Below, in pieces: positions 31,931-42,900 of a stretch of 64,000 nucleotides of DNA (the stretch's first letter is position 1; every line of letters begins with the position of its first letter). The notes beneath the pieces are model-generated. The model worked only from the letters and a program-made list of their open reading frames with translations. It was not told the origin of the DNA and ran no database searches. This DNA comes from Neoceratodus forsteri (taxonomy: Eukaryota > Chordata > Ceratodontiformes > Ceratodontidae). The DNA lies in the NCBI GenBank assembly GCA_016271365.2, contig CM057454.1, positions 699,933,501-699,997,500 of the forward strand. Direction: 5' to 3'. The translations under genes and the position numbers were made by a program.

Positions 31931-34745
31931 GTGGCAAACACCAACATAGAGGTGTCAATAGGGAGAAGGGCAGGGGTAAATGGAGAAAGTTACAAGGGCA
32001 AGAAGGACAGGGATGGGGCAAAAGGGAGTAAGGCCACCAGGAAATGGAGGGTAATGAGTACCAATGCCCGTAGTCTGGGCAACAAGCTCCCTAAGCTGGT
32101 GGCCTTGATGGAAGAGGGATGCCTGGATATCGTAGCTGTCACAGAAACATGGTACACAGACAACCATGACTGGGATGTTAACATACCAGGGGACATAACT
32201 ACAGGAGAGACAGGCAGGGGAGAAGAGAGGGAGGAGTAGCTCTCTATGTAAAGGAAGGGATAAAAGCAACTGAACAAAAGAGTAAACAGGGAGGAGAGGA
32301 GGCACTGTCGGTCACCTTGGAGACTGGAAAGGGCACCACAGTCCACACAGGGGTTGTGTACAGACCCCCATGCCAGGGGGAGGGAATGGACAAGGATATG
32401 ATAGAAGGCATTCTTAGAATGGCAGAGAAAGGGGAGATACTGTTGATGGGAGACCTGAATATGCCAGATGTTAACTGGAGCACATTTGCTGCAGCCACAT
32501 CCAAGACAGGGCCATTCTTGATGCCTCAGTGGCAGGCCTAGACAGCTAGTTTCAGAACCACTCACGAGAGACAATCTTAGACCACCGTACTCTCAAGCAG
32601 GGGGCAGTGGAGGATCTCAGATCTAGAAGTGGGTTGCCATCTGGGGACAAGTGACCATCAAACAGTGTGGTTCACGTTAAACTCAGCTACAGAGTCAAGC
32701 CATACAAAAGTGAGGTACTGCACTTTAGGAGGGCTGACTTTGACAAGATGGGAGAGTGCCTCAAAAAGCACTAGCAAACAGGCTAGAAGGAGGTGTGGAG
32801 CAACAATGAGGAATCATCAAAACTGCCATCACAGAGGCAACAAGCCTTGTGTGAAGCAAATAAACAAATCAAAGCGAAAAGAAAAGTCACTATGGTTCTC
32901 CAAGAGGTGGCTGTGAAAGTCAGGAAGAAAAAAGATAGCATTTGGAGTATAAGGAAACACAGAAGGAGCAGGACAGAGAGCTGTACCAGTTAAGGCAGAA
33001 GGAAGCAGGAGGGAAGTCAGAATAGCAAAGGTCCAAACTGAGGAAAAGATAGCCAACTCAGGTTAAGAAGGGGATAAACCTTTATAGGTACATCAGCGAG
33101 GAAAGACAAAGGGAGGGATAGTGAGGCTGAATAGAATGAACGGTGGGTGGGCAGAGGGACAGTGAAAAGCAGGAATACTGAATGAATATTTCTGCTCAGT
33201 ATTACAAAAGAGGGAGAAGTGCCTAATCCAATTAACAGAAGCACTCTTGATAGGGGGGTCGATCCCAGTCCTTTCACAGAAGAAAGGGTTCTGCAAGAAC
33301 TCCTAAAACTGAAGGTGGACAAAGCAGTGGGTCCTGATGGAATTCACCCCAGAATTCTAAAAGAATTAAGGGAGGTACTAGTGAAACCACTGGCTACTCT
33401 TTTTAATAAATCATGGGAGCATGGTGTGGTACCCGAGGACTGGAGGAAGGCAGATGTGATTCCCCTTCACAAAAGTGGGACCAAGACAGAGGCAGGAAAC
33501 TACAGACCTGTCAGTCTGACCACTGTGGTAGGGAAAGTGATGGAGTCACTTCTGAAGGAAAGAATAGTTGAGTACCTAGAGGCCAGTGGAGCACAGGACC
33601 CAAGGCAGCATGCGTTCACAGCGGGAAGGTCATGTCAGATGAATCTAATAGATTTCTTTGACTGGGTGACCAAGTAGTAGACCAAGGAGGGCTGTGGACA
33701 TGGCCTACCTAGACTTTAGAAGGCATTTGACACAGCCCCACACAAAAGATTAATAGTCAAATTAACCAGCCTGGGAGTGGGTCCCAGGGTGGTAGCCTGG
33801 GTAAAACATTGGCTGCACAATAGGACACAGAAGGTAATTGTAAATGGAGTCCACTCTGAAGAAAGAGGGGTTACTAGTGGGGTACCACAGGGTTCAGTAT
33901 TGGGTCCAGTCCTTTTTAATGTCTTCATCAGTGACAAAGATCTGCAACAGGGTTGATACACAAGGAGGCGTGGAAAGGATGAAAAGGGACTTGGCAAGGT
34001 TGGAGGAATGGTCAGAAGTATGGCAGCTAGGATTCAATGCAAAGAAGTGCAAAATAATGCACCTGGGAAACAAGAACCCGGGGAAGAATACACAATGGGT
34101 GGGGAGGTAGTAACAACAACAAAAAAGGAAAGGGACCTGGGGTTAATTATATCAGATGACCTTAAGGTTAGCAAGCAATGTGACAAGGCAGTAGGGAGGG
34201 CTGGGGGTATACTGGGATGTATAGGGAGAGGCATCAGCAGCAGAAAACAGGAAGTTGTTATCCTCTGTACAGACAGTTGGTGAGACCCCATCTGAGTACT
34301 GTGTCCAGTTCTGGAGACCCCATCTCCATAAGGACATAGACAGGATAGAGGTAGTCCAGAGGAGGGCAACTAAAATGGTGCAGGGTCTGCAGAGAAGCCG
34401 TATGAGGAGGACTAAAGAGCTTAATATGTATACCCTTGAGGAAAGAAGGGGGGGACATGATGGAAACTTTTAAGTACCTCAGTGGAATCAACAAAGTCCA
34501 AGAGGTAGCATCTTTCAGAAAAAGAGACTTGCAAGAACAAGGGACACAATTTAAAGATGAGAGGCGGTTCAGGGGCAATGTGAGAAGTATTATTTCACAG
34601 AGAGGGTAGCGGATGCATGGAACAGCCTTCCTGAGGAGGTTGTGGGGTCTAAAACTGTGGGAGAATTCAAGAATGCATGGGACAGACATAAGTCAATTCT
34701 TGTGGGGGGTAGGAAGAAATAGGCTGTTGGTTAACTAGGATCTGC
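31931..34745 (+). pseudogene. CR1 ORF2 (endonuclease and reverse transcriptase), copy 2, motif C deleted
   Basis: Endonuclease: STNARSLGNKLPKLVALMEE, DIVAVTETWYTDNHDWDVNI, TGVVYRPPCQ, ILLMGDLNMPDVNWS and LGTSDHQTVWF, a full set of catalytic contexts. RT: DGIHPRILKELREVL, ADVIPLHKSG, GNYRPVSLTTVVGKVM, a motif A region near 33700, and [19 protein letters not shown] rendered by bases 33870-33935. Here FISD passes directly to [19 protein letters not shown], so the stretch with the FADD catalytic box is missing. C-terminal blocks are FNAKKCKIMHLGNKNPG, GGILGCIGRGISSRKQEVV and KDIDRIEVVQRRATKMVQGL. Many single-base shifts occur. The enzyme is dead twice over: no metal-binding Asp pair and no continuous frame. 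Confidence 0.85.
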
Positions 34746-34829
34746 GGCCTATCCTGTAGGTAGGGAAATGGGCAGACTAGATGGGCCAAGCGGTCCTTAT
34801 CTGCCGTCAAAGTCTATGTTTCTATGTTT

Positions 34830-34918
34830 GTTTTGTGATGTTATATGTTGGATTCAGTTGCAAAGAGATAATATTATCTCAATTTGATATCAATAAAAAG
34901 TTTGAAAAAAAAGTTTGA
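34830..34918 (+). mobile_element. Short polyadenylated 3' end, perhaps L1-like
   Basis: The sequence ends TTGATATCAATAAAAAGTTTG then GAAAAAAAAG, a polyadenylation signal followed by an A-rich run, as at retrotransposed mRNA ends. L1 3' ends look like this, but 90 bp is too short to assign. It lies between the CR1 tail and the LINE B truncation point and recurs at 39921-40012. Confidence 0.35.
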
Positions 34919-37540
34919 AAGTTTGTCAAGTGGGTGGAAAAGGTTGGTGTGGATTTGGAGTGTGATTCCTTTGTGCTTGCTTTGGTGATGTGTAAACAGC
35001 ATGATCTTGGTCTTTTTTTGGTTTAGCATGAGCTTGGGACTGATGAGCCAGGATTCCACCACACTAAAGGAGTTCTGGAGGGCCAGTTGAAGGGAGGAGA
35101 GGTTGGTATGTGAGGCATATAGTACCGCATCATCGACATATAGGAGGATTTTCTCAGAGCAGACCTTAGGGAGAGTATTAAGGTATAGGCTAAATAGGAT
35201 AGGCCCCAAGATGGAAATCTGGGGAACACCAGAGAGAGGACAGGGAGGGTTTAAGAGAGTACCACTTATTTTGACCCATTGGGAGCAGTTAGATAGGTAG
35301 TCTGAGAACCATGCTGTAACCTTCTGGGAGAGGCCAAGGTGGGAGAGGACAGTAAGTAGGAGGGTGTTGTTGACAGTGTCAAAAGCTTTTGACAAGTCAA
35401 GGAATACAGAGCCTACCAATCACCCATTATCTAAAGCATCATTGATAAAGCTGGAGAATTCCAGAACGGTAGATGTACTATGCCCTCACCTGAAACTGTG
35501 CTGCTCTTTAGCGAAGAGGTCATATTTGGCATGGTAGTCAGTAAGCTGGTCTGAGATGATTCTTTCAAGGGTCTTTGAGATGGGTGGGAGGATAGATATT
35601 GGACGATCGTTCCTGTGAGAGAAATGGTCACTGCTTTTGTGGATGGGGGTAATGACATCAGTTTTCCAGATGGAGGGGAATTTAGCAAGGCAGAGAGAGT
35701 GGTTGAGTAGACAGGTGAGAGGGGAGAGGACCACATCCAGGACCAGGTGTAGGAGTTTGAGGTCAAGGGTGTCATTACTGTGACAGGAGCCACTTAGGGG
35801 TTTGAGGAGATACTGCCTGGCTTCTAGGGGAGTGAGAGCTCTGAAATGGAAGGGAGGGTGGTGGTGTGGTGGGGACTGGGGTGGGCCAACAGGATCAAAG
35901 AAGCTGTGTGGAAGTACAGAGCTAAGGTCCAAGAAGGAGGAGTTGAGCGAGTCTGCGACTAGTTTCAGGTCAGTGGATATGGCACCATTGATGTTAAGAT
36001 GGGTTGGGAGGTAGTGGATTTACCATTGATTTCCCACACGTTGTCCCAGAATTTTCAACCAGTGCTCCAGGTAGTGGTAAGGGAGGTTTTGAAGTATACT
36101 GCTTTAGATTTTGTATCACCCACCTGCATTTGTTATGTGCTGCACGGTAGCATTGCTTGTCAGCAGGCTTGTCGGAATCAAGGGCTTTTTTCCAGAGGTT
36201 GTCTCTAAGCTGCAACTGATTAAGTAGAGCCTGTGAGATCCAGGGTGTGTCAGGACATTTGATAGTACATTTAGTGAATGGGGTGAAAATATCACAGGCA
36301 ACGTTAAAGGAGCAGATGAAATAATCTCAAGCAAGTTTTATTGGGGATCAATCCCAGTGGTCAAGGAGATCTTTTAGTGGGCCCAGCTTGCCAGGTTTGA
36401 GCTGCCGCTGAAAGACTATCTTGGGGGCTGGTTTCATGGTCTTACATGATCAAGTGCATAGGACTGGGCAGTGGTTGCTGAGGGCATTAGGGGAGCACAG
36501 TGGTATTGCTAAATTTATGAGGGTGGTTAGATAGAACAAGGTCTAGCAGGGTGGAGGTGCCCGTGGTGTGATACAGGTGGGGTGGGAACAACTTGGGAGA
36601 GGTCAAGGGCAACTATGGCATCTTTGTAGGGGAGGCTGAGTGGGAAAGCCAATTAATGTGAAGTCCCCAAGGATTAATTGTTCAGACTTGGGAGTAGTAG
36701 TCCATCAATGATTGGAAAGTGGGTTTCTGGCCTCGGCGAGTATGTAGATGGAAGTAATGACCAGGGGGTCCTGAACTTGCCTGGTGTGACATTGAGTGAG
36801 AGTGCTTGGGCACCGCCTCCAACTGGGAGGAGGAGGGCATACCCTTGGAGATTTCTGGAGGTAGATCACACATCCACCCCCAAGTTTCCAGACTCTGTCT
36901 GTCTGGAACAGGTTATAACCAGGGATAGAGATGGCTGAGTCAGGGATGGATTTCGAGAGCCATTTCTCCACTATAGATAGGATATCAGGCTGGTGTTGAA
37001 CCATCCAAACCTGGAGGTCATCAAATTTTTTTAGAAGGCTACATATGTCCTTGGAGGCAATGCGGAGTCCAGGAGTAGGGGTACAGGGCTGGGAGGATGA
37101 GGGAGGAGGATCTGGGTTTGGGTGAATATTACCAAACATCAGGAGAAGGAGGGAGAGCATTCTGAGGAGCAGGTGGCAGAGTATCCTATTACAGCTAGGA
37201 CTGGAGGGATGGTGAGGGGTTGGCTGTGGGAAACTGGTTGGGCTGGGTAGGGCCTGAAGGTGAGGTATAGATAGGAAGGGGGGCCAGGGGGAGTCAGTGT
37301 GGGCATTGGAAGGGAGGTGCACATGGGGATGAGGTCAAGGGTGTTGGTGGGGTAAATGTACTGGGGAGGGAGCAAGGAGTCAGCTTGGGTGGGGCCGGGG
37401 GGGGAAGCAGGGGGGAGCAGGGCAAGGAGAAGGAGGGTGAGAGGGGTAAGAAGAGTGGATGAAGCAGAGTAGAGTAGAGTCATGGGGTCATGTGGAGCAG
37501 GATAGGAGACAATGGGAGCAGAAAGGGCACTTATGTGCAT
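34919..37540 (-). pseudogene. LINE family B endonuclease/RT ORF (unit 1)
   Basis: Minus-strand order: leader TLLYSASSTLLTPLTLLLLA (37480 area); then LLLLMFGNIHPNPDPPP with a 2A-like relic at 37130-37107; endonuclease ASKDICSLLKKFDDLQVWMV, DILSIVEKWLSKSIPDSAI and GGGCVIYLQKS. After shifts, RT follows: LLNHSLCLAKFPSIWKTDVI, PIHKSSDHFSHRNDRPISIL, GSVFLDLSKAFDTVNNTLLL (motif A), LSGVPQISILGPILFSLYLN (motif B) and KILLYVDDAVLYASHTNLSS (motif C, YVDD). QG in motif B has become QI. Motifs A and C keep their Asp residues. Shifts between endonuclease and RT and the truncated end show it is inactive. Confidence 0.8.
37107..37130 (-). other. 2A-like motif relic in LINE family B (NIHPNPDP)
   Basis: Minus strand, just after a hydrophobic Leu-rich run (LLLLMFG) and before the endonuclease. 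It resembles the C-terminal end of 2A ribosome-skipping peptides (D-x-E-x-N-P-G-P), but with His for Glu and Asp for the essential Gly. It is a decayed or divergent form of the motif found at 62685-62708. Confidence 0.5.
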
Positions 37541-37551
37541 CCCCTAGTGGG

Positions 37552-37800
37552 GCAGCCTGGATAGCGCAGTGGTAGAGGGACAGGCTTTGGTTCAGAAAGT
37601 ACCAGGTTCGAGACTGGGGAGGCTGGTGGGGGATGGCCTCGGTAGGGAGTAGGCTAGGGGAGTATAAAGGAGCAGAAGTGTAAAAGTTGGGAAAGGTAGT
37701 GTGGGAGGTGGAAACACTGTCTCTAGTGGTAAAAGACAGAAAAACAGGTGGTGTATGGAAGGGCAGTCAGGAGGAGGAAAGAGATTGATCACTATTACCT
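37552..37800 (+). mobile_element. tRNA-like SINE head (unit 1)
   Basis: GGATAGCGCAGTGGTAGAGG (A-box-like, about 37558-37578) and GGTTCGAGACTGG (B-box-like, about 37605-37618) stand about 40 bases apart, as in tRNA-derived SINEs. The sequence does not fold into a full cloverleaf with paired acceptor ends, so it is not a tRNA gene. The 3' limit is uncertain. Its duplicate is at about 42646-42900. Confidence 0.5.
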
Positions 37801-37937
37801 AGTGGAAGACAGTGATAACCTGCTAAGTGAAATACAAACACTTAGATTAAGGATCATGTGACCGGAAGCATCTATTAATTAAGGGATGCCCCTGGGTGTG
37901 AGGGTGCCTAGGGCAGTCAAAACGAAGCGTCTATGGG

Positions 37938-38905
37938 CTGACATCCCTCACAGTAAGAGCTGCTCAGGGAGGCAGAGCAATTTACCTTTAAGGACTCTGC
38001 AGTCCTCTCTGTCGCACTTGGAGGTGATCTTTCAGTGTGTGAGGTGGGGATGGGGTCCCACAGCCTGTAATAAGGAGACAGAACAAGAAAACAAATTAGT
38101 ATGCAGCAGGAGGAAGAGAGTCCAGGCGAGGCCTAGCACTGCACTTTAGTGTGCAAGCATGGGCTGAGAGGCAGCCAAAACTACCTGAGGCAGTCCAGAG
38201 GAACAATGGGCCCAGAAGAGAGCCAGCTGGATGCCACAACCACGCGGTGGACCCAGGGCTAATCCACAGCAGGCAAGTAAAGAAACAGGACTTGAATACT
38301 AAGTACTGGCAACAGAGATGGAAGATGTAATTAACAGACCCTGGTAGTAAGCAGTGGCTAAGTTAAGAACAGATCTTACAGTACATTAAGCTTCACACAG
38401 GCAGAAATTGTCTAAACAGCTGAGTCGCTAGCACTGTGCATGCAAAACACTGGGAGTAAACAAGCTACAGTTAACTGGGGTCTGCTGGAAGACCAGCAAG
38501 TAGGAGAAAACGCAGTGCAGGAGCCAGAATAGCACTTGTGGGAAAATCAGCAGAGTCCCAGAGACATGGTCCGGTGAAATCACAATTCAGGCACAGAAAT
38601 AGTCCACAATAGTCTTAAAGCTCTCCAGGGAGCTGTGTAAAACACTCACACTAGGCTGAGAGAAATGGAGGCCGCAAAAATAATGCATCCATCTCGGAGA
38701 GCAGTAAATGATGCAGCTAACATCCCTCACAGTAGCAGCTGCTCAGGGAGGCAGAGCAGTTTACCTTTAAGGGCTCCACAGTCTTCTCTGTCCCACTTGG
38801 AGGTGATCTTTCTGTGTGTGAGGTGGGGACAGGGTCCCACATCCTTTAAGGGCTCTGCGGTCCTCTCTGTCCCACTTGGAGGTGATATTTCTGTGTGTGA
38901 AGATT
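37938..38905. repeat. Direct repeats of about 130 bp inside unit 1
   Basis: A block starting ACATCCCTCACAGTA and running through TGCTCAGGGAGGCAGAGCA, TTTACCTTTAAGG and CACTTGGAGGTGATCTTTC occurs at 37938-38070 and 38714-38830. A partial third copy (CTTTAAGGGCTCTGCGGTCC to GGTGATATTTCTGTGTGTG) is at 38845-38900. Between the first two lies about 640 bp of unrecognised sequence. Spacing and similarity suggest terminal repeats of a small element or an old local duplication. They recur at 43042 and 43814 in unit 2. Confidence 0.7.
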
Positions 38906-39215
38906 TATCTCCTATTAGTTTATATTTATGTGATTTAGTTGTTTTAGTGACTTGCTGCCTACTTAAACCAAATGTTTCTAACGTTAGATCATTTTTGATA
39001 TCCGAGTAAGCTAAGCAAAGATATCCCCTAGTTCTGTATTCCAGTAAGTACAGACCTAATCTACTAAGTCTCTCCCCATATGATAGATGTTTCATATTTT
39101 TAACCCTTTTAGTAGCCTTTATCTGTACACTTTCCATAATTTTCTTCCTCACTACATTTTGTGGTGCACAGAATGGGAACAATACTCAGATGGGGCCTAA
39201 CCAAACTTGAATATA
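38895..39215 (-). pseudogene. Diverged CR1-like ORF2 C-terminus (unit 1)
   Basis: Minus-strand ORF 39182-38727 contains ESVQIKATKRVKNMKHLSYG, ERLSRLGLYLLEYRTRGYLC and LAYSDIKNDLTLETFGL. This is the CR1 C-terminal pattern (ERVQRRATKMIKGLEHLSYE, ERLRELGLFSLEKRRLRGDL) from a third, more distant subfamily. The upstream edge joins the CR1 family A end at about 39215-39285. Confidence 0.7.
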
Positions 39216-39279
39216 GGGAATGATTACCTCTGGTTCTTTACTCTTAAAGAAAAATCCTAAAACAAAATGAGACAGAAGT

Positions 39280-39920
39280 AGGCAGGGCTGGGGGATACTG
39301 GGATGTACAGGAGAAGCATCATCAGCAGAAAACAGGAGGCTGTTGTCCCTTTGTACAGACAATTGGTGAGACCCCATCTGAGTACTGTGATGCAGTTCTG
39401 GAGACCCCATCTCTACAAGGACATAGACAGGATTGAGGCAGTCCAGAGGAGGGCAACTAAATGGTGCAGGGTCTGCAAGAGAAGCCGATGAGGAGAGACT
39501 AAAGGAGCTTAATATGTATACCCTGAGGAAAGAAGGAGGGGGACATGATGGAAACTTTAAGTACCTCAGTGGAATCAACAAAGTCCAAGAGGGTAGCATC
39601 TTTCAGAAAAAGAGACTTGCAAGAACAAGGGACACAATTTAAAGATAGAGGGGGCGGTTCAGGGGCAATGTGAGGAAGTATTATTTCACAGAGAGGGTAG
39701 CGGATGCATGGAACAGCCTTCCTGAGGAGGTTGTGGGGTCTAAAACTGTGGGAGAATTCAAGAATGCATGGGACAGACATAAGTCAATTCTTGTGGGGGG
39801 TAGGAAGAAATAGGCTGTTGGTTAACTAGGATCTGCGGCCTATCCTGTAGGTAGGGAAATGGGCAGACTAGATGGGCCAAGCGGTCCTTATCTGCCGTCA
39901 AAGTCTATGTTTCTATGTTT
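39280..39920 (+). mobile_element. CR1 family A 3' end, hybrid copy between duplication units
   Basis: Carries the ORF2 C-terminus (LYRQLVRPHLSTVMQFWRPH, YKDIDRIEAVQRRATKWCRV), the 3' UTR and the tail TCTATGTTTCTATGTTT at 39904-39920. Left part like 44385-44600, right part like 34430-34829. Frame breaks are single-base. Confidence 0.85.
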
Positions 39921-40012
39921 GTTTTGTGATGTTATATGTTGGATTCAGTTGCAAAAGAGATAATATTATCTCAATTTGATATCCAATAAAAAAGTTTGAA
40001 AAAAAGTTTGAA

Positions 40013-42640
40013 AGTTTGTCAAGTGGGTGGAAAAGGTTGGTGTGGATTTGGAGTGTGATTCCTTTGTGCTTGCTTTGGTGATGTGTAAACAGCATGATCT
40101 TGGTCTTTTTTTGGTTTAGCATGAGCTTGGGACTGATGAGCCAGGATTCCACCACACTAAAGGAGTTCTGGAGGGCCAGTTGAAGGGAGGAGAGGTTGGT
40201 ATGTGAGGCATATAGTACCGCATCATCGACATATAGGAGGATTTTCTCAGAGCAGACCTTAGGGAGAGTATTAAGGTATAGGCTAAATAGGATAGGCCCC
40301 AAGATGGAAATCTGGGGAACACCAGAGAGGACAGGGAGGGGTTTAAGAGAGTACCACTTATTTTGACCCATTGGGAGCAGTTAGATAGGTAGTCTGAGAA
40401 CCATGCTGTAACCTTCTGGGAGAGGCCAAGGTGGGAGAGGACAGTAAGTAGGAGGGTGTTGTTGACAGTGTCAAAAGCTTTTGACAAGTCAAGGAATACA
40501 GAGCCTACCAATCACCCATTATCTAAAGCATCATTGATAAAGCTGGAGAATTCCAGAACGGTAGATGTACTATGCCCTCACCTGAAACTGTGCTGCTCTT
40601 TAGCTTAAGAGGTCATATTTGGCATGGTAGTCAGTAAGCTGGTCTGAGATGATTCTTTCAAGGGTCTTTGAGATGGGTGGGAGGATAGATATTGGACGAT
40701 CTGCTCCTGTGAGAGAAATGGTCACTGCTTTTGTGGATGGGGGTAATGACATCAGTTTTCCAGATGGAGGGAATTAGCAAGGCAGAGAGAGTGGTTGAGT
40801 AGACAGGTGAGAGGGAGGACCACATCCAGGACCAGGTGTAGGAGTTTGAGGTCAAGGGGTCATTACTGTGACAGGAGCCACTTAGGGGTTTGAGGAGATA
40901 CTGCCTGGCTTCTAGGGAGTGAGAGCTCTGAAATGGAAGGAGGGTGGTGGGTGGTGGGGACTGGGGCCAACAGGATCAAAGAAGCTGTGTGGAAGTACAG
41001 AGCTAAGGTCCAAGAAGGAGGAGTTGAGCGAGTCTGCGACTAGTTTCAGGTCAGTGGATATGGCACCATTGATGTTAAGATGGGTTGGGAGGTAGTGGAT
41101 TTACCATTGATTTCCCACACGTTGTCCCAGAATTTTCAACCAGTGCTCCAGGTAGTGGTAAGGGAGGTTTTGAAGTATACTGCTTTAGATTTTTGTATCA
41201 CCCACCTGCATTTGTTATGTGCTGCACGGTAGCATTGCTTGTCAGCAGGCTTGCCGGAATCAAGGGCTTTTTTCCAGAGGTTGTCTCTAAGCTGCAACTG
41301 ATTAAGTAGAGCCTGTGAGATCCAGGGTGTGTCAGGACATTTGATAGTACATTTAGTGAATGGAGTGAAAATATCACAGGCAACGTTAAAGGAGCAGATG
41401 AAATAATCTCAAGCAAGTTTTATTGGGGATCAATCCCAGTGGTCAAGGAGATCTTTTAGTGGGCCCAGCTTGCCAGGTTTGAGCTGCCGCTGAAAGACTA
41501 TCTTGGGGGCTGGTTTCATGGTCTTACATGATCAAGTGCATAGGACTGGGCAGTGGTTGCTGAGGGCATTAGGGGAGCACAGTGGTATTGCTAAATTTAT
41601 GAGGGTGGTTAGATAGAACAAGGTCTAGCAGGGTGGAGGTGCCCGTGGTGTGATTAACACAGGTGGGGTGGGAACAACTTGGGAGAGGTCAAGGGCAACT
41701 ATGGCATCTTTGTAGGGGGAGGCTGAGTGGGAAAGCCAATTAATGTTGAAGTCCCCAAGGATTAATTGTTCAGACTTGGGGGGGGAGTGGTAGTCCATCA
41801 ATGATTGGAAAGTGGGTTTCTGGCCTCGAGCGAGTATGTAGATGGAAGTAATGACCAGGGGGGTCCTGAACTTGCCTGGTGTGACATTGAGTGAGAGTGC
41901 TTGGGCACCGGCCTCCAACTGGGAGGGAGGGAGGGCATACCCTTGGAGAGATTTCTGGAGGTAGATCACACATCCACCCCCAAGTTTCCAGACTCTGTCT
42001 GTCTGGAACAGGTTATAACCAGGATAGAGATGGCTGAGTCAGGGATGGATTTCGAGAGCCATTTCTCCACTATAGATAGGATATCAGGCTGGTGTTGAAC
42101 CATCCAAACCTGGAGGTCATCAAATTTTTTTAGAAGGCTACATATGTCCTTGGAGGCAATGCGGAGTCCAGGAGTAGGGGTACAGGGCTGGGAGGATGAG
42201 GGAGGAGGATCTGGGTTTGGGTGAATATTCAAACATCAGGAGAAGGAGGGAGAGCATTCTGAGGAGCAGGTGGCAGAGTATCCTATTACAGCTAGGACTG
42301 GAGGGATGGTGAGGGGTTGGCTGTGGGAAACTGGTTGGGCTGGGTGGGGCCTGAAGGTGAGGGTATAGATAGGAAGGGGGGCCAGGGGGAGTCAGTGTGG
42401 GCATTGGAAGGGAGGTGCACATGGGGATGAGGTCAAGGGTGTGTGTGGGGTAAATGTACTGGGAGGGAGCAAGGGAGTCAGCTTGGTGGGGCTGGGAAGC
42501 AGGGGGAGCAGGGCAAGGAGAAGGAGGGTGAGAGGGTAAGAAGAGTGGATGAAGCAGAGTAGAGTAGAGTCATGGGGTCATGTGGAGCAGGATAGGAGAC
42601 AATGGGAGCAGAAAGGGCACTTATGTGCATCCCCTAGTGG
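40013..42640 (-). pseudogene. LINE family B endonuclease/RT ORF (unit 2)
   Basis: Duplicate of 34919-37545 in the second unit. The same blocks are present (SVFLDLSKAFDTVNNTLLL, YVDDAVLYASHTN, ICSLLKKFDDLQVWM), but the frame breaks fall at different places because of single-base gains and losses between the units. In this copy the region corresponding to the leader/2A relic is shifted by a two-base loss near 42228 (GAATATTCAAACATC in place of GAATATTACCAAACATC). Since the two units should be equally old, differences confined to small indels deserve attention. Confidence 0.8.
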
Positions 42641-42645
42641 GGCAG

Positions 42646-42900
42646 CCTGGATAGCGCAGTGGTAGAGGGACAGGCTTTGGTTCAGAAAGTACCAGGTTCG
42701 AGACTGGGGGGGAGGCTGGTGGGGATGGCCTCGGTAGGGAGTAGGCTAGGGGGGAGTATAAAGGAGCAGAAGTGTAAAAAGTTGGGGAAAGGTAGTGTGG
42801 GGGAGGTGGAAACACTGTCTCCTAGTGGTAAAAGACAGAAAAAACAGGTGGTGTATGGAAGGGCAGTCAGGAGGGAGGAAAGAGATTGATCACTATTACC
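42646..42900 (+). mobile_element. tRNA-like SINE head (unit 2)
   Basis: Second copy of the 37552-37800 element, with the same A-box-like GGATAGCGCAGTGGTAGAGG and B-box-like GGTTCGAGACTGG. Confidence 0.5.

Larger units (their letters stand above)
30205..34829 (+). mobile_element. CR1-clade LINE family A, copy 2, nearly full length
   Basis: About 4.6 kb in order: 5' UTR with an internal duplication (30211 and 30533), ORF1 at 30937-31864, ORF2 at 31931-34745, 3' UTR with GGGCAGACTAGATGGGCCAA, and the terminal TCTATGTTTCTATGTTT (34813-34829). It is the best reference for the family in this window. Its last 400 bp form the left partner of the 5.1-kb tandem duplication. Frameshifts, mostly single-base, run throughout, and RT motif C is deleted. 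Confidence 0.85.
34919..37545 (-). mobile_element. LINE family B, 5' two-thirds, minus strand (unit 1)
   Basis: Read on minus from about 37545: a hydrophobic leader ORF, the endonuclease, then RT, ending abruptly after the RT thumb at 34919. The 3' third of the family (seen at 1.6-2.8 and 28.9-29.9 kb) is missing. The coding parts are described in the pseudogene entry. The copy in unit 2 is 40013-42640. Confidence 0.8.
34429..39516. repeat. 5.1-kb tandem duplication, unit 1
   Basis: Runs from inside the CR1 3' end of copy 2 to the equivalent position in the next CR1 3' end. It matches unit 2 base for base over nearly its whole length, differing mainly by single-base insertions and deletions. 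Landmarks: GTTTTGTGATGTTATATG at 34830 versus 39921, and TGGGGCCTAACCAAACTTG at 39191 versus 44284, giving offsets of 5091 and 5093. Contents: CR1 end, a short polyadenylated 3' end, LINE B, SINE-like head, short direct repeats, a diverged CR1 piece, CR1 end. Confidence 0.95.

Noticed and set aside
28916..37545. One LINE family B element split by the 5-kb CR1 copy 2 insertion (28.9-29.87 kb as 3' part, 34.92-37.5 kb as 5' part)
   Set aside because: The 34.92-kb edge is joined to a polyadenylated end and the two pieces overlap in the connection region rather than abutting, so they look like separate fragments.
37556..37620. tRNA gene
   Set aside because: A-box and B-box are present but no paired acceptor stem or complete cloverleaf; it is better read as a SINE head.
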